NCBI GenBank assembly: GCA_023666275.1
Contig: JAMPCJ010000003.1
Span: forward strand, 1 to 64,000
Origin: Treponema brennaborense
GTDB lineage: Bacteria > Spirochaetota > Spirochaetia > Treponematales > Treponemataceae
DNA: 64,000 nucleotides
Direction of reading: 5' to 3'
The notes beneath the pieces were generated by a model, which was not told where the DNA came from, ran no database searches, and saw nothing but the letters and a program-made list of their open reading frames with translations. Position numbers and translations under genes: made by a program. Positions 1-6,877 of this stretch are shown in pieces (position 1 is the first letter of the stretch; each line of letters opens with the position of its first letter).

Positions 1-27
1 TTTTTTTCGTTATTGAAAAAAAAAGGA

Positions 28-196
28 ACGTTTAAATCACGAAACGGCACGCGCGCGGTTTGATTTTTGCACCTGCCGATTTTTCTTCCGAAACGCACAA
101 AAAAGCGCGATTTTCCTTGCTTTTCAGTGCAGTTTCAAGTCTTTTATCATGATTTTCTGCTTTTTTCAGTATACCACAGGTTCCCGAAAAAAACGT
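28..196 (+). repeat. leader-region repeat, copy 1 (inverted relative to copy 2)
   Basis: This stretch, read on the + strand, aligns by eye with the reverse complement of 1026-1190 over its whole length. Anchor blocks shared by both are acgtttaaa, ggcacgcgcg, a cgatttttc block followed by cgaaacg, and a closing ccgaaaaaaacg. Identity looks like roughly two thirds. The two copies bracket the first lipoprotein gene in opposite orientation. No convincing coding potential is seen in it. Confidence 0.6.
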
Positions 197-219
197 TCGT
201 TTTTTTTAAGGAGGAAAAT

Positions 220-867
220 GTGAAAAAAACAACACGCATTGCCGCGCTTTTGGCTGCCGCGGCGCTTATTTTCGGTTCTCTGTTCTGCTCGTGCTCGGAC
301 AGCGATGATAATTCGGAAGAAACCTCTACTACACCGCCGCCAGCTGACGAAGTTGTCACGCCTACCAGCGTAACTTTCGATTTATCCAAGACCGGTTCTT
401 ATAAAGATACTCTTTTGGCGATTTTTAATGGAGGTGATGTAGCAATAGCAGTTAACCCCTCTGCAGATACGACTTTAATTGCAAGCGATGAAGTTACGCA
501 GCTTGTTATTGGTAATGACGAAAAAAATATTTCGCTCAAATACAACCAAGATTCGGGCTTTACAATCAAGGGAGGAAAAAATGCTTCTGCCATGACAATA
601 AAAAACGTTAAAGGCAACGTAAAAGTCACTGTTACGTGGGCGATTGCCGGCAAAAAAGATGCAAATGACAGAAAGCTTACTTTAAAAGCGGGCGACCAAA
701 TTGACGAAAAGGGAAATGCTGATACATCATCTGCTGACTCTGCTGTTGCGATCGACAACACAAACGAAATCACTTACGATTTCAGAAGCGGAGGAACTGA
801 TATTATGATCGATGCAAGCAATGAAATCATTGTTAAAACGATTGTGATAGCGGCAGTTCAGAACTAA
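220..867 (+). CDS. secreted lipoprotein, unknown function
   Basis: A 215-residue predicted lipoprotein. The GTG start at 220 is chosen because AAGGAGG lies five to six bases upstream and the signal peptide begins there; an earlier in-frame ATG at 67 would place a non-signal extension in front. The signal peptide is VKKTTRIAALLAAAALIFGS, and the likely lipidated Cys is residue 25 (LFCSC), by analogy with LFFSC in the next gene. A Ser/Glu/Thr/Pro-rich tether follows, then a beta-rich domain (about residues 50-215) with no catalytic motif I recognise. The first 20 codons and the ribosome site are near-identical to those of the next gene, while the mature proteins are unrelated. It is probably surface or periplasmically anchored. 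Function is unknown. Confidence 0.8.
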   Translation: MKKTTRIAALLAAAALIFGSLFCSCSDSDDNSEETSTTPPPADEVVTPTSVTFDLSKTGSYKDTLLAIFNGGDVAIAVNPSADTTLIASDEVTQLVIGNDEKNISLKYNQDSGFTIKGGKNASAMTIKNVKGNVKVTVTWAIAGKKDANDRKLTLKAGDQIDEKGNADTSSADSAVAIDNTNEITYDFRSGGTDIMIDASNEIIVKTIVIAAVQN

Positions 868-891
868 AAAACCGTTTCGGCTTTAGAATGC

Positions 892-927
892 AAGGCGGAG
901 CACATCGCAGTGTTCCGCCTTTTTTTT
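892..927 (+). terminator. rho-independent terminator
   Basis: A 12-bp stem with one G-T wobble (AAGGCGGAGCAC / GTGTTCCGCCTT), a six-base loop and an eight-T run, starting 25 bases after the first lipoprotein stop codon. Confidence 0.85.
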
Positions 928-1025
928 GTGCAGGCGGGGGCAAGCCGTTCCCGATAAAACTTGACGGAATGCGAAAGAAATTCGTTTTCTGCGGAAGAAT
1001 GCATTTTTTTCTTCGGTTATTGCAG

Positions 1026-1190
1026 CGTTTTTTTCGGCAAGCTGCGCTATAGTTGGAAAAAGAACGAATCGCGAAAAAAACCGAAATACGCCGAAAAACC
1101 AAGAAAAACATGCCTTTTTGTACGTTTCGCAGGAAAAATCGACAAAACCCAAAATCAAAATTCGCGCGTGCCTTTTCGCGGTTTAAACGT
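1026..1190 (-). repeat. leader-region repeat, copy 2
   Basis: This is the reverse complement partner of 28-196. It fills most of the 346-base gap between the two lipoprotein genes; the rest of that gap holds the terminator at 892-927 and an A/T-rich stretch with no recognisable gene. Open frames exist on the minus strand here, but they are Phe/Lys-rich and coincide with the repeat, so they are not called as genes. Confidence 0.6.
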
Positions 1191-1213
1191 CTGTTTTTTT
1201 TAAGGAGAGAGAT

Positions 1214-2833
1214 GTGAAAAAAACAACACGCATTGCCGCGCTTTTGGCTGCTGCGGCGCTTATTTTCGGGAACTTGTTCTTCTCTTGCAGTATCGGCACC
1301 GAATCCGATGGCAGTCCGAATCCCGATCCTGTCGTTGAAAATGTGAATATTAACGGCGTTTGGACATATACGCAAGGCGGGGAGACATCGTATGTCTATG
1401 CCGATGAAACTACCGTTTATGAGGCAGTAAAAGTCAGGGACAGCTACAACTATTCAAAGGCAAATGATGCAGCTGTTTGGGGTACTTACACGGTACGCGG
1501 CAATACTGTTGCCATAGCACTTACAGCGCTGCGCGGGGAAGAATATACATGCACGGTTAGCGGCGATTCGTTTACACTCAACATGGGCGAAAGTATCGGT
1601 GAAATTACGCTGAAAAAAGTTCCCGGTGCTAAAGCAACATGCGCTGCCATAGATGCGGATATTACCGGCGTTTGGACATATACGCAGGACGAAAAGACAT
1701 TGTACTTCTATGCCGAGAATGACACCCTTTATACGGCAGCAGAAAGCAGCGGCAGATACATCTATTCAAAAGGAGATAGATATGTTTGGGCTACCTACTC
1801 GGTACGCGGCAATACTGTTATCATGGACAGGTACGGGGAAGAATATACATTCACGCTTAAAGACAATACGCTTACACACAACGCAGGCAATATTACGCTG
1901 ACAAAAGTTCCCGGTGCTAAAGCAGCATGCGTTGTCATAGATGCGGATATTACTGGCGTTTGGACATGTGTGCAAGGCGGGGCGATATCGTATGCTTATG
2001 CTGATGAAACTACCGTTTATGAGGCAGTAAAAGTCAGGGACAACTACTGCTATTCAAAGGCAAATGCAGCTGTTTTGGGTACTTACACGATAATCGGCGA
2101 TACTGTTACCATGAACATGGACGGGGAAGAATATACAAGCACGGTTAGCGGCGATTCGTTTGTACTCAACATGGGAGGAACTATCGGCAAAATTATGCTG
2201 ACAAAAGTTCCCGGCGCTAAAGCAACATGTGCTGCCATGGATATGGATATTACCGGCGTTTGGACATATACGCAGAGAGGGAAAACCTCGTATCTCTATG
2301 CCGAGGATAACGTCTTTTATACGGCAATAGAAGCCAATGGCAGCTACTACTATTCAAAGGCAGATACAGGTGTTTGGGGTGACTACACGGTAATCGGCGA
2401 TACTGTCGTCATGGAAATAGGCATTCGAAAATATACATGTACGATTAGCGGCGATTCGTTTACACTCAATATAGGAGGAACTATCGGCAATATTACGCTG
2501 ACAAAAGTTCCCGGCGCTAAAGCAACGTGCGCTGCCATAGATGCGGATATTAGCGGCGTTTGGACATGTATGCAGGACGAAAAGACATTGTACTTCTATG
2601 CCGAGAATGACACCCTTTATATGGCAGCAGAAAGCAGCGGCAGATACATCTATTCAAAAGGAGATAGATATGTTTGGGCTACCTACTCGGTACGCGGCAA
2701 TACTGTTATCATGGACAGGTACGGGGAAGAATATACATTCACGCTTAAAGACAATACGCTTACACACAACGCAGGCAATATTACGCTGACAAAAGTTCCC
2801 GGCGCTAAAGCAACATGTGTCAGTGGGGACTAA
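1214..2833 (+). CDS. lipoprotein with five ~95-residue tandem repeats
   Basis: A 539-residue lipoprotein. It starts at GTG 1214 with an AAGGAGAG ribosome site and has lipobox LFFSC with Cys25. After a short linker come five tandem repeats of about 95 residues, each beginning GVWTYTQ-like, passing through SYxYAE, YSKA, GxYTVxGNTV and GEEYT motifs, and ending LTKVPGAKATC. The pattern resembles small lipocalin-like beta domains of secreted bacterial proteins; that assignment is inference. Repeats 2 and 5 are nearly identical in DNA, while 1, 3 and 4 are more divergent, which suggests recent internal recombination. Each repeat ends with a Cys, unusual for an exported repeat protein. The TAA stop lies in a 15-base insertion relative to other repeat junctions, and an in-frame sixth repeat start follows. 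Likely surface-exposed; ligand unknown. Confidence 0.85.
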   Translation: MKKTTRIAALLAAAALIFGNLFFSCSIGTESDGSPNPDPVVENVNINGVWTYTQGGETSYVYADETTVYEAVKVRDSYNYSKANDAAVWGTYTVRGNTVAIALTALRGEEYTCTVSGDSFTLNMGESIGEITLKKVPGAKATCAAIDADITGVWTYTQDEKTLYFYAENDTLYTAAESSGRYIYSKGDRYVWATYSVRGNTVIMDRYGEEYTFTLKDNTLTHNAGNITLTKVPGAKAACVVIDADITGVWTCVQGGAISYAYADETTVYEAVKVRDNYCYSKANAAVLGTYTIIGDTVTMNMDGEEYTSTVSGDSFVLNMGGTIGKIMLTKVPGAKATCAAMDMDITGVWTYTQRGKTSYLYAEDNVFYTAIEANGSYYYSKADTGVWGDYTVIGDTVVMEIGIRKYTCTISGDSFTLNIGGTIGNITLTKVPGAKATCAAIDADISGVWTCMQDEKTLYFYAENDTLYMAAESSGRYIYSKGDRYVWATYSVRGNTVIMDRYGEEYTFTLKDNTLTHNAGNITLTKVPGAKATCVSGD

Positions 2834-2888
2834 GCTGCTGAAAATGCGGATATTGGCGGCGTTTGGTCATATACGCGGGGGGGGGGGA
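2834..2888 (+). pseudogene. remnant of a sixth repeat ending in an 11-G tract
   Basis: Directly after the stop codon the same frame continues AAENADIGGVWSYTRGGG, matching the beginning of the preceding repeats. It then enters a run of eleven G (2877-2887), after which repeat similarity is lost. This looks like the cut-off start of a further repeat. Homopolymeric G tracts are known phase-variation sites in treponemes and other host-associated bacteria, but here the tract lies downstream of the current stop. Confidence 0.65.
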
Positions 2889-2908
2889 TAAACCGTCCCT
2901 CGCGCCGC

Positions 2909-2942
2909 GGATTGCTTCAATGCTTCGCAACTCGCAATGACG
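2909..2942. repeat. dispersed CATTGCGAG/GCAATCC-type repeat
   Basis: The block begins ggattgcttc and ends ctcgcaatgacg. It is the common intergenic motif known from many bacterial genomes as CGTCATTGCGAG...GAAGCAATCC, here in reverse orientation. Confidence 0.6.
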
Positions 2943-2949
2943 ATGGGTG

Positions 2950-2992
2950 ACCGTGTCATCACGATGAGAAACTCTCACCGTGATGACACGGT
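2950..2992. repeat. long near-perfect palindrome
   Basis: The arms ACCGTGTCATCACG and CGTGATGACACGGT are perfect 14-base complements. Inside them TGAGA and TCTCA pair after one A/C mismatch, leaving an AAC loop. There is no T run on either side, so an ordinary intrinsic terminator is unlikely. It follows directly on the dispersed repeat at 2909-2942. Confidence 0.85.
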
Positions 2993-3048
2993 GTGCTCTC
3001 TTCACGGGACGCGGCGCTTGGATGCGCGTCTGCCGCTTGGATGCGGCG

Positions 3049-4392
3049 TTATTGTGTTTCCGTGCGGAAATTTTTATTCATCGCAAGGAACATTCCGAGC
3101 GCAATAAATATCGATACAATGTCGGCAATCGACTGCGAAAATACAATGCCGTTCAGTCCGAAGCGCGCGTTTGCGATAAAAAGCACCGGCACAAAAACAA
3201 AACCCTGGCGGCTGATTGAAAGAATTAAAGACGGCAGGGCTTTTCCCAGCGCCTGAAACGTAAAGGTGAATATAAAAAGAATTCCCAAAACCGGCACCGA
3301 CACCATAAGCGCGCGCAGCATTCGTATGCTGTTTTCGATAACGGCTTCGTTGTCTATAAAAATGCTTACGATAGGACGCGTGAAACACAAGTACAAAACG
3401 GAAAGCACCGTTCCGGTGATAACGTTGCAGAGCATGGCGAATTTCATTACCGCTTTCATGCGCGGAAAATTTTTCGCGCCGAAATTATAGCCGATAAGCG
3501 GCTGTATGCCGACCGCAAGTCCCATCTGCAAAAATACGGCGAGCATATTTGCTTTCATGGCAACGCCCATCGAGGCAACGGGAATATCGCCGTATGAGGA
3601 CAGAAAATTATTCATGATGATATTCGAAAGGCTCATCAGAATGTTGTTCAAAGATGCCGGCGTCCCGATTGCGAAAACTCCGCTGAAAATATGTTCTCCG
3701 ACTTTGAATTCTTTAATCGAAAGTGACAGCACGGAACTTTTTTTCCAGATATATAAAACGAAATATACTGATGACGCGATATTGCCGATGACTGTGGCGA
3801 TTGCGGCTCCGGCAACGCCCAGCTTCATCGAGATAATCATGATAGGATCCAGAATAATGTTTACGACAGTGCCGAACATCATGCCTGCCATTGCGGTTTT
3901 GGCGGCGCCTTCGCTGCGCACAAGATTGGAGAGCGCCACCGACACAACGACAAACGGCGCACCCCAGGCGATATATGTTAAGTAATCACGGGAAAATCTT
4001 TCCGTATACGGGCTGGTGCCGATCATCGAAAGAATGCGCGGCATGCATGTTATGAACAAAATGCCGCCCGCAATGCCGGTAACAATTGCGCCGTAAAAAC
4101 AAAACGATGAAATACTGCGCGCTTTTTCCGGTTTTTTTTCGCCGAGTGCGCGCGATATAAAAGAACTTCCGCCGATGCCGAAAATATTTCCCGCTGCCAT
4201 TAAAAACAAAAACACCGGCGTTGCGAGCGACACCGCCGCGACTTGATTGGGATCGCCGGTTTGTCCGACGAAAAAAGTATCCGCCATATTGTAAATAACG
4301 TTTACAATCATGCTTGCGATTGTGGGGACGGCGAGTGTCATTACCGCTTTCGGTACAGGCGCGGTTTCGAAAATTTCCATATTTTTATTCAT
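3049..4392 (-). CDS. MATE family multidrug/Na+ or H+ antiporter
   Basis: A 447-residue polytopic membrane protein of the multi-antimicrobial extrusion family, expected to export cationic drugs or metabolites in exchange for Na+ or H+. The N-terminal MTLAVPTIASMIVNVIYNMA and the following DTFFVGQTG are typical of the first two helices of this family, and length and hydrophobicity suit 12 membrane segments. The start at 4392 has AAAGGA seven bases upstream; a second ATG four codons in is possible. It stands alone, opposite in direction to its neighbours. Substrate cannot be read from the sequence. Confidence 0.9.
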   Translation of the reverse strand: MNKNMEIFETAPVPKAVMTLAVPTIASMIVNVIYNMADTFFVGQTGDPNQVAAVSLATPVFLFLMAAGNIFGIGGSSFISRALGEKKPEKARSISSFCFYGAIVTGIAGGILFITCMPRILSMIGTSPYTERFSRDYLTYIAWGAPFVVVSVALSNLVRSEGAAKTAMAGMMFGTVVNIILDPIMIISMKLGVAGAAIATVIGNIASSVYFVLYIWKKSSVLSLSIKEFKVGEHIFSGVFAIGTPASLNNILMSLSNIIMNNFLSSYGDIPVASMGVAMKANMLAVFLQMGLAVGIQPLIGYNFGAKNFPRMKAVMKFAMLCNVITGTVLSVLYLCFTRPIVSIFIDNEAVIENSIRMLRALMVSVPVLGILFIFTFTFQALGKALPSLILSISRQGFVFVPVLFIANARFGLNGIVFSQSIADIVSIFIALGMFLAMNKNFRTETQ

Positions 4393-4661
4393 ACGTTTAT
4401 CCTTTTTGATAATATCGAAAATTGTCTAAAATATTAAAAATTATGTCAATACACAGTATTCTTTGCAGCAAACAGGATATTATGCGGATAATTCTTGACA
4501 CGGAATGTGCCGAAAAAATGCAGCCGGCTTGTTTTTAATGCGCAATACGGATATGCTTATGTCAGCTGTGATCGGTCGTTTATGTGCGGAAATCAGAGCG
4601 TTTATTCTGTTTCTTTGCCGAACGCTGCCCGCAGCATATTTACAGATTACGGGAGTTTCGT

Positions 4662-5663
4662 ATGGATTTTATCAAAGAGCTTGAGCAGAAAGCCGCGAAA
4701 GCCGGAAAAAAAATTGTGTTGTGCGAGGGCGAAGATGCCCGCGTTATTGAAGCCGCGTCCCGAATAGTTAAAGCGGGTATCGCAAAAATCGTGCTTGTCG
4801 GCAACGAAGCCGAATGCCGGAAAGTTGCGCCGGGGATTGATCTATCGGGCATCGAACTGGTAGATCCGGAAACTTCTCCGAAAACGGCGGAATACGCGGC
4901 GCTTTTGTATGAAGCACGCAAAGCAAAAGGCATGACGCAGGAAGAAGCCGAAAAACAGGCGCGCGACAGAACAATGTTCGGGGCACTGATGCTGAAAGCC
5001 GGCGACGTAGACGGATATGTGTCCGGCGCCTGCCATTCCACTGCCAATACGCTGCGTCCCGGATTGCAGGTTATAAAAACCGCTCCCGGAATAAAAACGG
5101 TTTCCAGCTGTTTTATTCTCGTTGCGCCGGAAGGCGGCAATCCGTACATTCCCGACGGTGTTGCGCTGTTTGCGGACTGCGCCATAAATATCGAACCTGA
5201 TGCGGAGCAGCTTGCCGATATAGCCGCCGCAACTGCCGAAACAGCGAAAAAAATTACCGGCATTGAACCGCGCGTAGCTATGCTGTCCTTTTCCACGAAA
5301 GGCAGCGGCAACGATGACAAATTCACAAAGTCTGTTCCGAAAATGCAGGAAGCAACACGGCTTGCAAAAGAAGCGCATCCGGAACTTATCCTTGACGGCG
5401 AATTTCAGTTTGACGCCGCCGTTGCGCCGGAAGTGGGACAGCTTAAAGCGCCCGATTCGAAAGTTGCCGGACATGCGAACGTTTTTGTGTTCCCGAATAT
5501 CAACGCGGGAAACATCGGCTATAAAATCTGCCAGCGCATGGGCGGCTGGATGGCTGTCGGTCCTGTGTGCCAGGGGTTCGCAAAACCGCTGAACGATTTG
5601 TCCCGCGGCTGCAATGTGGACGATATCGTAGCAACGGTTGCGGTAACTGCCTTGCAGGCATGA
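4662..5663 (+). CDS. pta: phosphate acetyltransferase
   Basis: A 333-residue single-domain phosphotransacetylase that interconverts acetyl-CoA and acetyl phosphate in the cytoplasm, part of acetate fermentation or assimilation. The start at ATG 4662 (MDFIKELEQKA) is preferred over an upstream ATG at 4584 because GGGAG lies seven bases before it and homology begins there. Family landmarks include KIVLCEGEDARVIEAA, the DVDGYVSGACHSTANTLRP block, SSCFIL, MLSFSTKGSG and FPNINAGNIGYK. The length matches the short Pta class. No acetate kinase gene is adjacent. A TTGTTT-17-TATGCT promoter about 100 bases upstream (4529-4557) is only weakly supported. Confidence 0.95.
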   Translation: MDFIKELEQKAAKAGKKIVLCEGEDARVIEAASRIVKAGIAKIVLVGNEAECRKVAPGIDLSGIELVDPETSPKTAEYAALLYEARKAKGMTQEEAEKQARDRTMFGALMLKAGDVDGYVSGACHSTANTLRPGLQVIKTAPGIKTVSSCFILVAPEGGNPYIPDGVALFADCAINIEPDAEQLADIAAATAETAKKITGIEPRVAMLSFSTKGSGNDDKFTKSVPKMQEATRLAKEAHPELILDGEFQFDAAVAPEVGQLKAPDSKVAGHANVFVFPNINAGNIGYKICQRMGGWMAVGPVCQGFAKPLNDLSRGCNVDDIVATVAVTALQA

Positions 5664-5743
5664 CAAAAGCCGCCGCAGGGAATGCCTTTGTGTTCTGCGC
5701 GGTACGCTCAGCATGAATATCGGCTGATATTTTTCAGCGCTGT

Positions 5744-5792
5744 AAAATGCGGTATTTCAGGAAACTTCTGTTTTCGAGGTGCCGCATTTTTT
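5744..5792 (+). terminator. probable intrinsic terminator after pta
   Basis: AAAATGCGG pairs with CCGCATTTT across a 29-base loop that may itself fold, followed by a TTTTTT run. It lies 80 bases after the pta stop and before the pyrF promoter. Confidence 0.55.
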
Positions 5793-5848
5793 ATGCATGC
5801 AATCGCATCCGCAGGCGAGATAATTTGCATGTCCCCGCAGCGATATGA

Positions 5849-5854
5849 TATACT
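5849..5854 (+). promoter_or_regulatory. -10 box of a leaderless pyrF promoter
   Basis: TATACT ends six bases before the pyrF ATG and there is no purine-rich ribosome site between them. A weak TTGCAT (5825-5830) stands 18 bases upstream as -35. Transcription would begin at or next to the start codon. Confidence 0.55.
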
Positions 5855-5860
5855 TGCGTC

Positions 5861-6877
5861 ATGAAAAATTGCCATGAAATGATGCGCCTGAAATCGGCGT
5901 GCGAAAAAAACGGACCGCTTTGCGTCGGTCTTGATACGGATCCTTCGTATATTCCGCCTGAAATACGGCGCTTGTACGATTCCGATGCTGCGGCTGTTCT
6001 TGCGTATAACCGCGAACTGATTGAAGCGGCGGCGGAATATGCCGGCTGTTTTAAGGTTCAAATTGCTTATTACGAGGCAATGGGAATTGACGGTTTGCGG
6101 ACATATTCCGAAACGCTGCGGATTCTGCGCGCAAAAAATATTCCTGTTATTGCGGATATAAAACGCGGCGATATTGCGGATACGGCACGTGCGTATGCCC
6201 GTGCGCATTTTTGCGGCGATTTTGAATCGGATCTTATCACCATAAATCCGTATATGGGTTTTGATACGCTTGAAGCATTTACGGCATATTGCTGTCCGCC
6301 TGAATTAAAGCCTGCCGATATACAAAAATCAGGCAAAGGCTTTTTTGTGCTGCTTAGGACATCGAATAAAGGAATGGCGGATATCGAAAAACAGCCGCTG
6401 CTTTCCGGCGGAATTGTTCTTGACAAGGTGGGTTCGTTCCTGCGGGAGCAGAATTTATCATTCGCGGCAAAGTACGGTGCCGATGCAGGCACAGGCAGTG
6501 AAGCATCTTGCGGCTGCGCCGATGCGGATGGCTGGTGTTCTCCAATAGGCGCGGTTGTCGGCTGTACGGAAGAATCCGACGCGCGCGCACTGAGGGATGC
6601 CTATCCGCAGATTTTTTTTCTGATTCCCGGTTACGGGGCGCAGGGCGGCGCGGCACGGATTGCGGCGGTGCTGCTTGACAAAGCCGGCGGCGCAGTTAAT
6701 TCTTCGCGGGGTATTTTGTGCGCCTGGAAAAAGGCGCCTGAATTGGCGGATAAAGCGCAGTCCGGCGCGCTGACATTGGCGGATATTGCCGCTGCGGCGC
6801 GAAATGCGGCGCTGACGGCAAAAAACGATTTGCTTGCGGCAAAACGCGCGCTGCACGAAAACGGAAAAAACAAATGA
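5861..6877 (+). CDS. pyrF: orotidine 5'-phosphate decarboxylase, type 2
   Basis: A 338-residue OMP decarboxylase that makes UMP, the last step of de novo pyrimidine synthesis, in the cytoplasm. LCVGLDTDPSYIP marks the N-terminus and VIADIKRGDI carries the catalytic Lys and Asp pair. The length and the NPYMGFDTLEAF and LLRTSNKG blocks place it in the longer type 2 subfamily rather than the ~230-residue E. coli type. A roughly 15-residue Gly/Cys/Asp-rich insert (around residues 208-225) is unusual. The TGA overlaps the ATG of the next gene (ATGA), so the two are translationally coupled. The start has a TATACT box six bases upstream and no ribosome site. Confidence 0.95.
   Translation: MKNCHEMMRLKSACEKNGPLCVGLDTDPSYIPPEIRRLYDSDAAAVLAYNRELIEAAAEYAGCFKVQIAYYEAMGIDGLRTYSETLRILRAKNIPVIADIKRGDIADTARAYARAHFCGDFESDLITINPYMGFDTLEAFTAYCCPPELKPADIQKSGKGFFVLLRTSNKGMADIEKQPLLSGGIVLDKVGSFLREQNLSFAAKYGADAGTGSEASCGCADADGWCSPIGAVVGCTEESDARALRDAYPQIFFLIPGYGAQGGAARIAAVLLDKAGGAVNSSRGILCAWKKAPELADKAQSGALTLADIAAAARNAALTAKNDLLAAKRALHENGKNK

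Noticed and set aside
833-1375. Long minus-strand frames rich in Phe, Arg and Lys between the two lipoprotein genes
   Set aside because: They coincide with the inverted leader repeat and the terminator, lack a ribosome site, and overlap the start of a well-supported lipoprotein gene.
2820-3005. A 61-codon minus-strand frame after the repeat lipoprotein
   Set aside because: Its translation contains the peptide CELRSIEAI-like signature produced by the common CATTGCGAG repeat; it is repeat-derived.
4495-4523. TTGACA upstream of pta as a promoter
   Set aside because: There is no acceptable -10 hexamer at 16-18 bases; the alternative TTGTTT/TATGCT pair is only marginally better.
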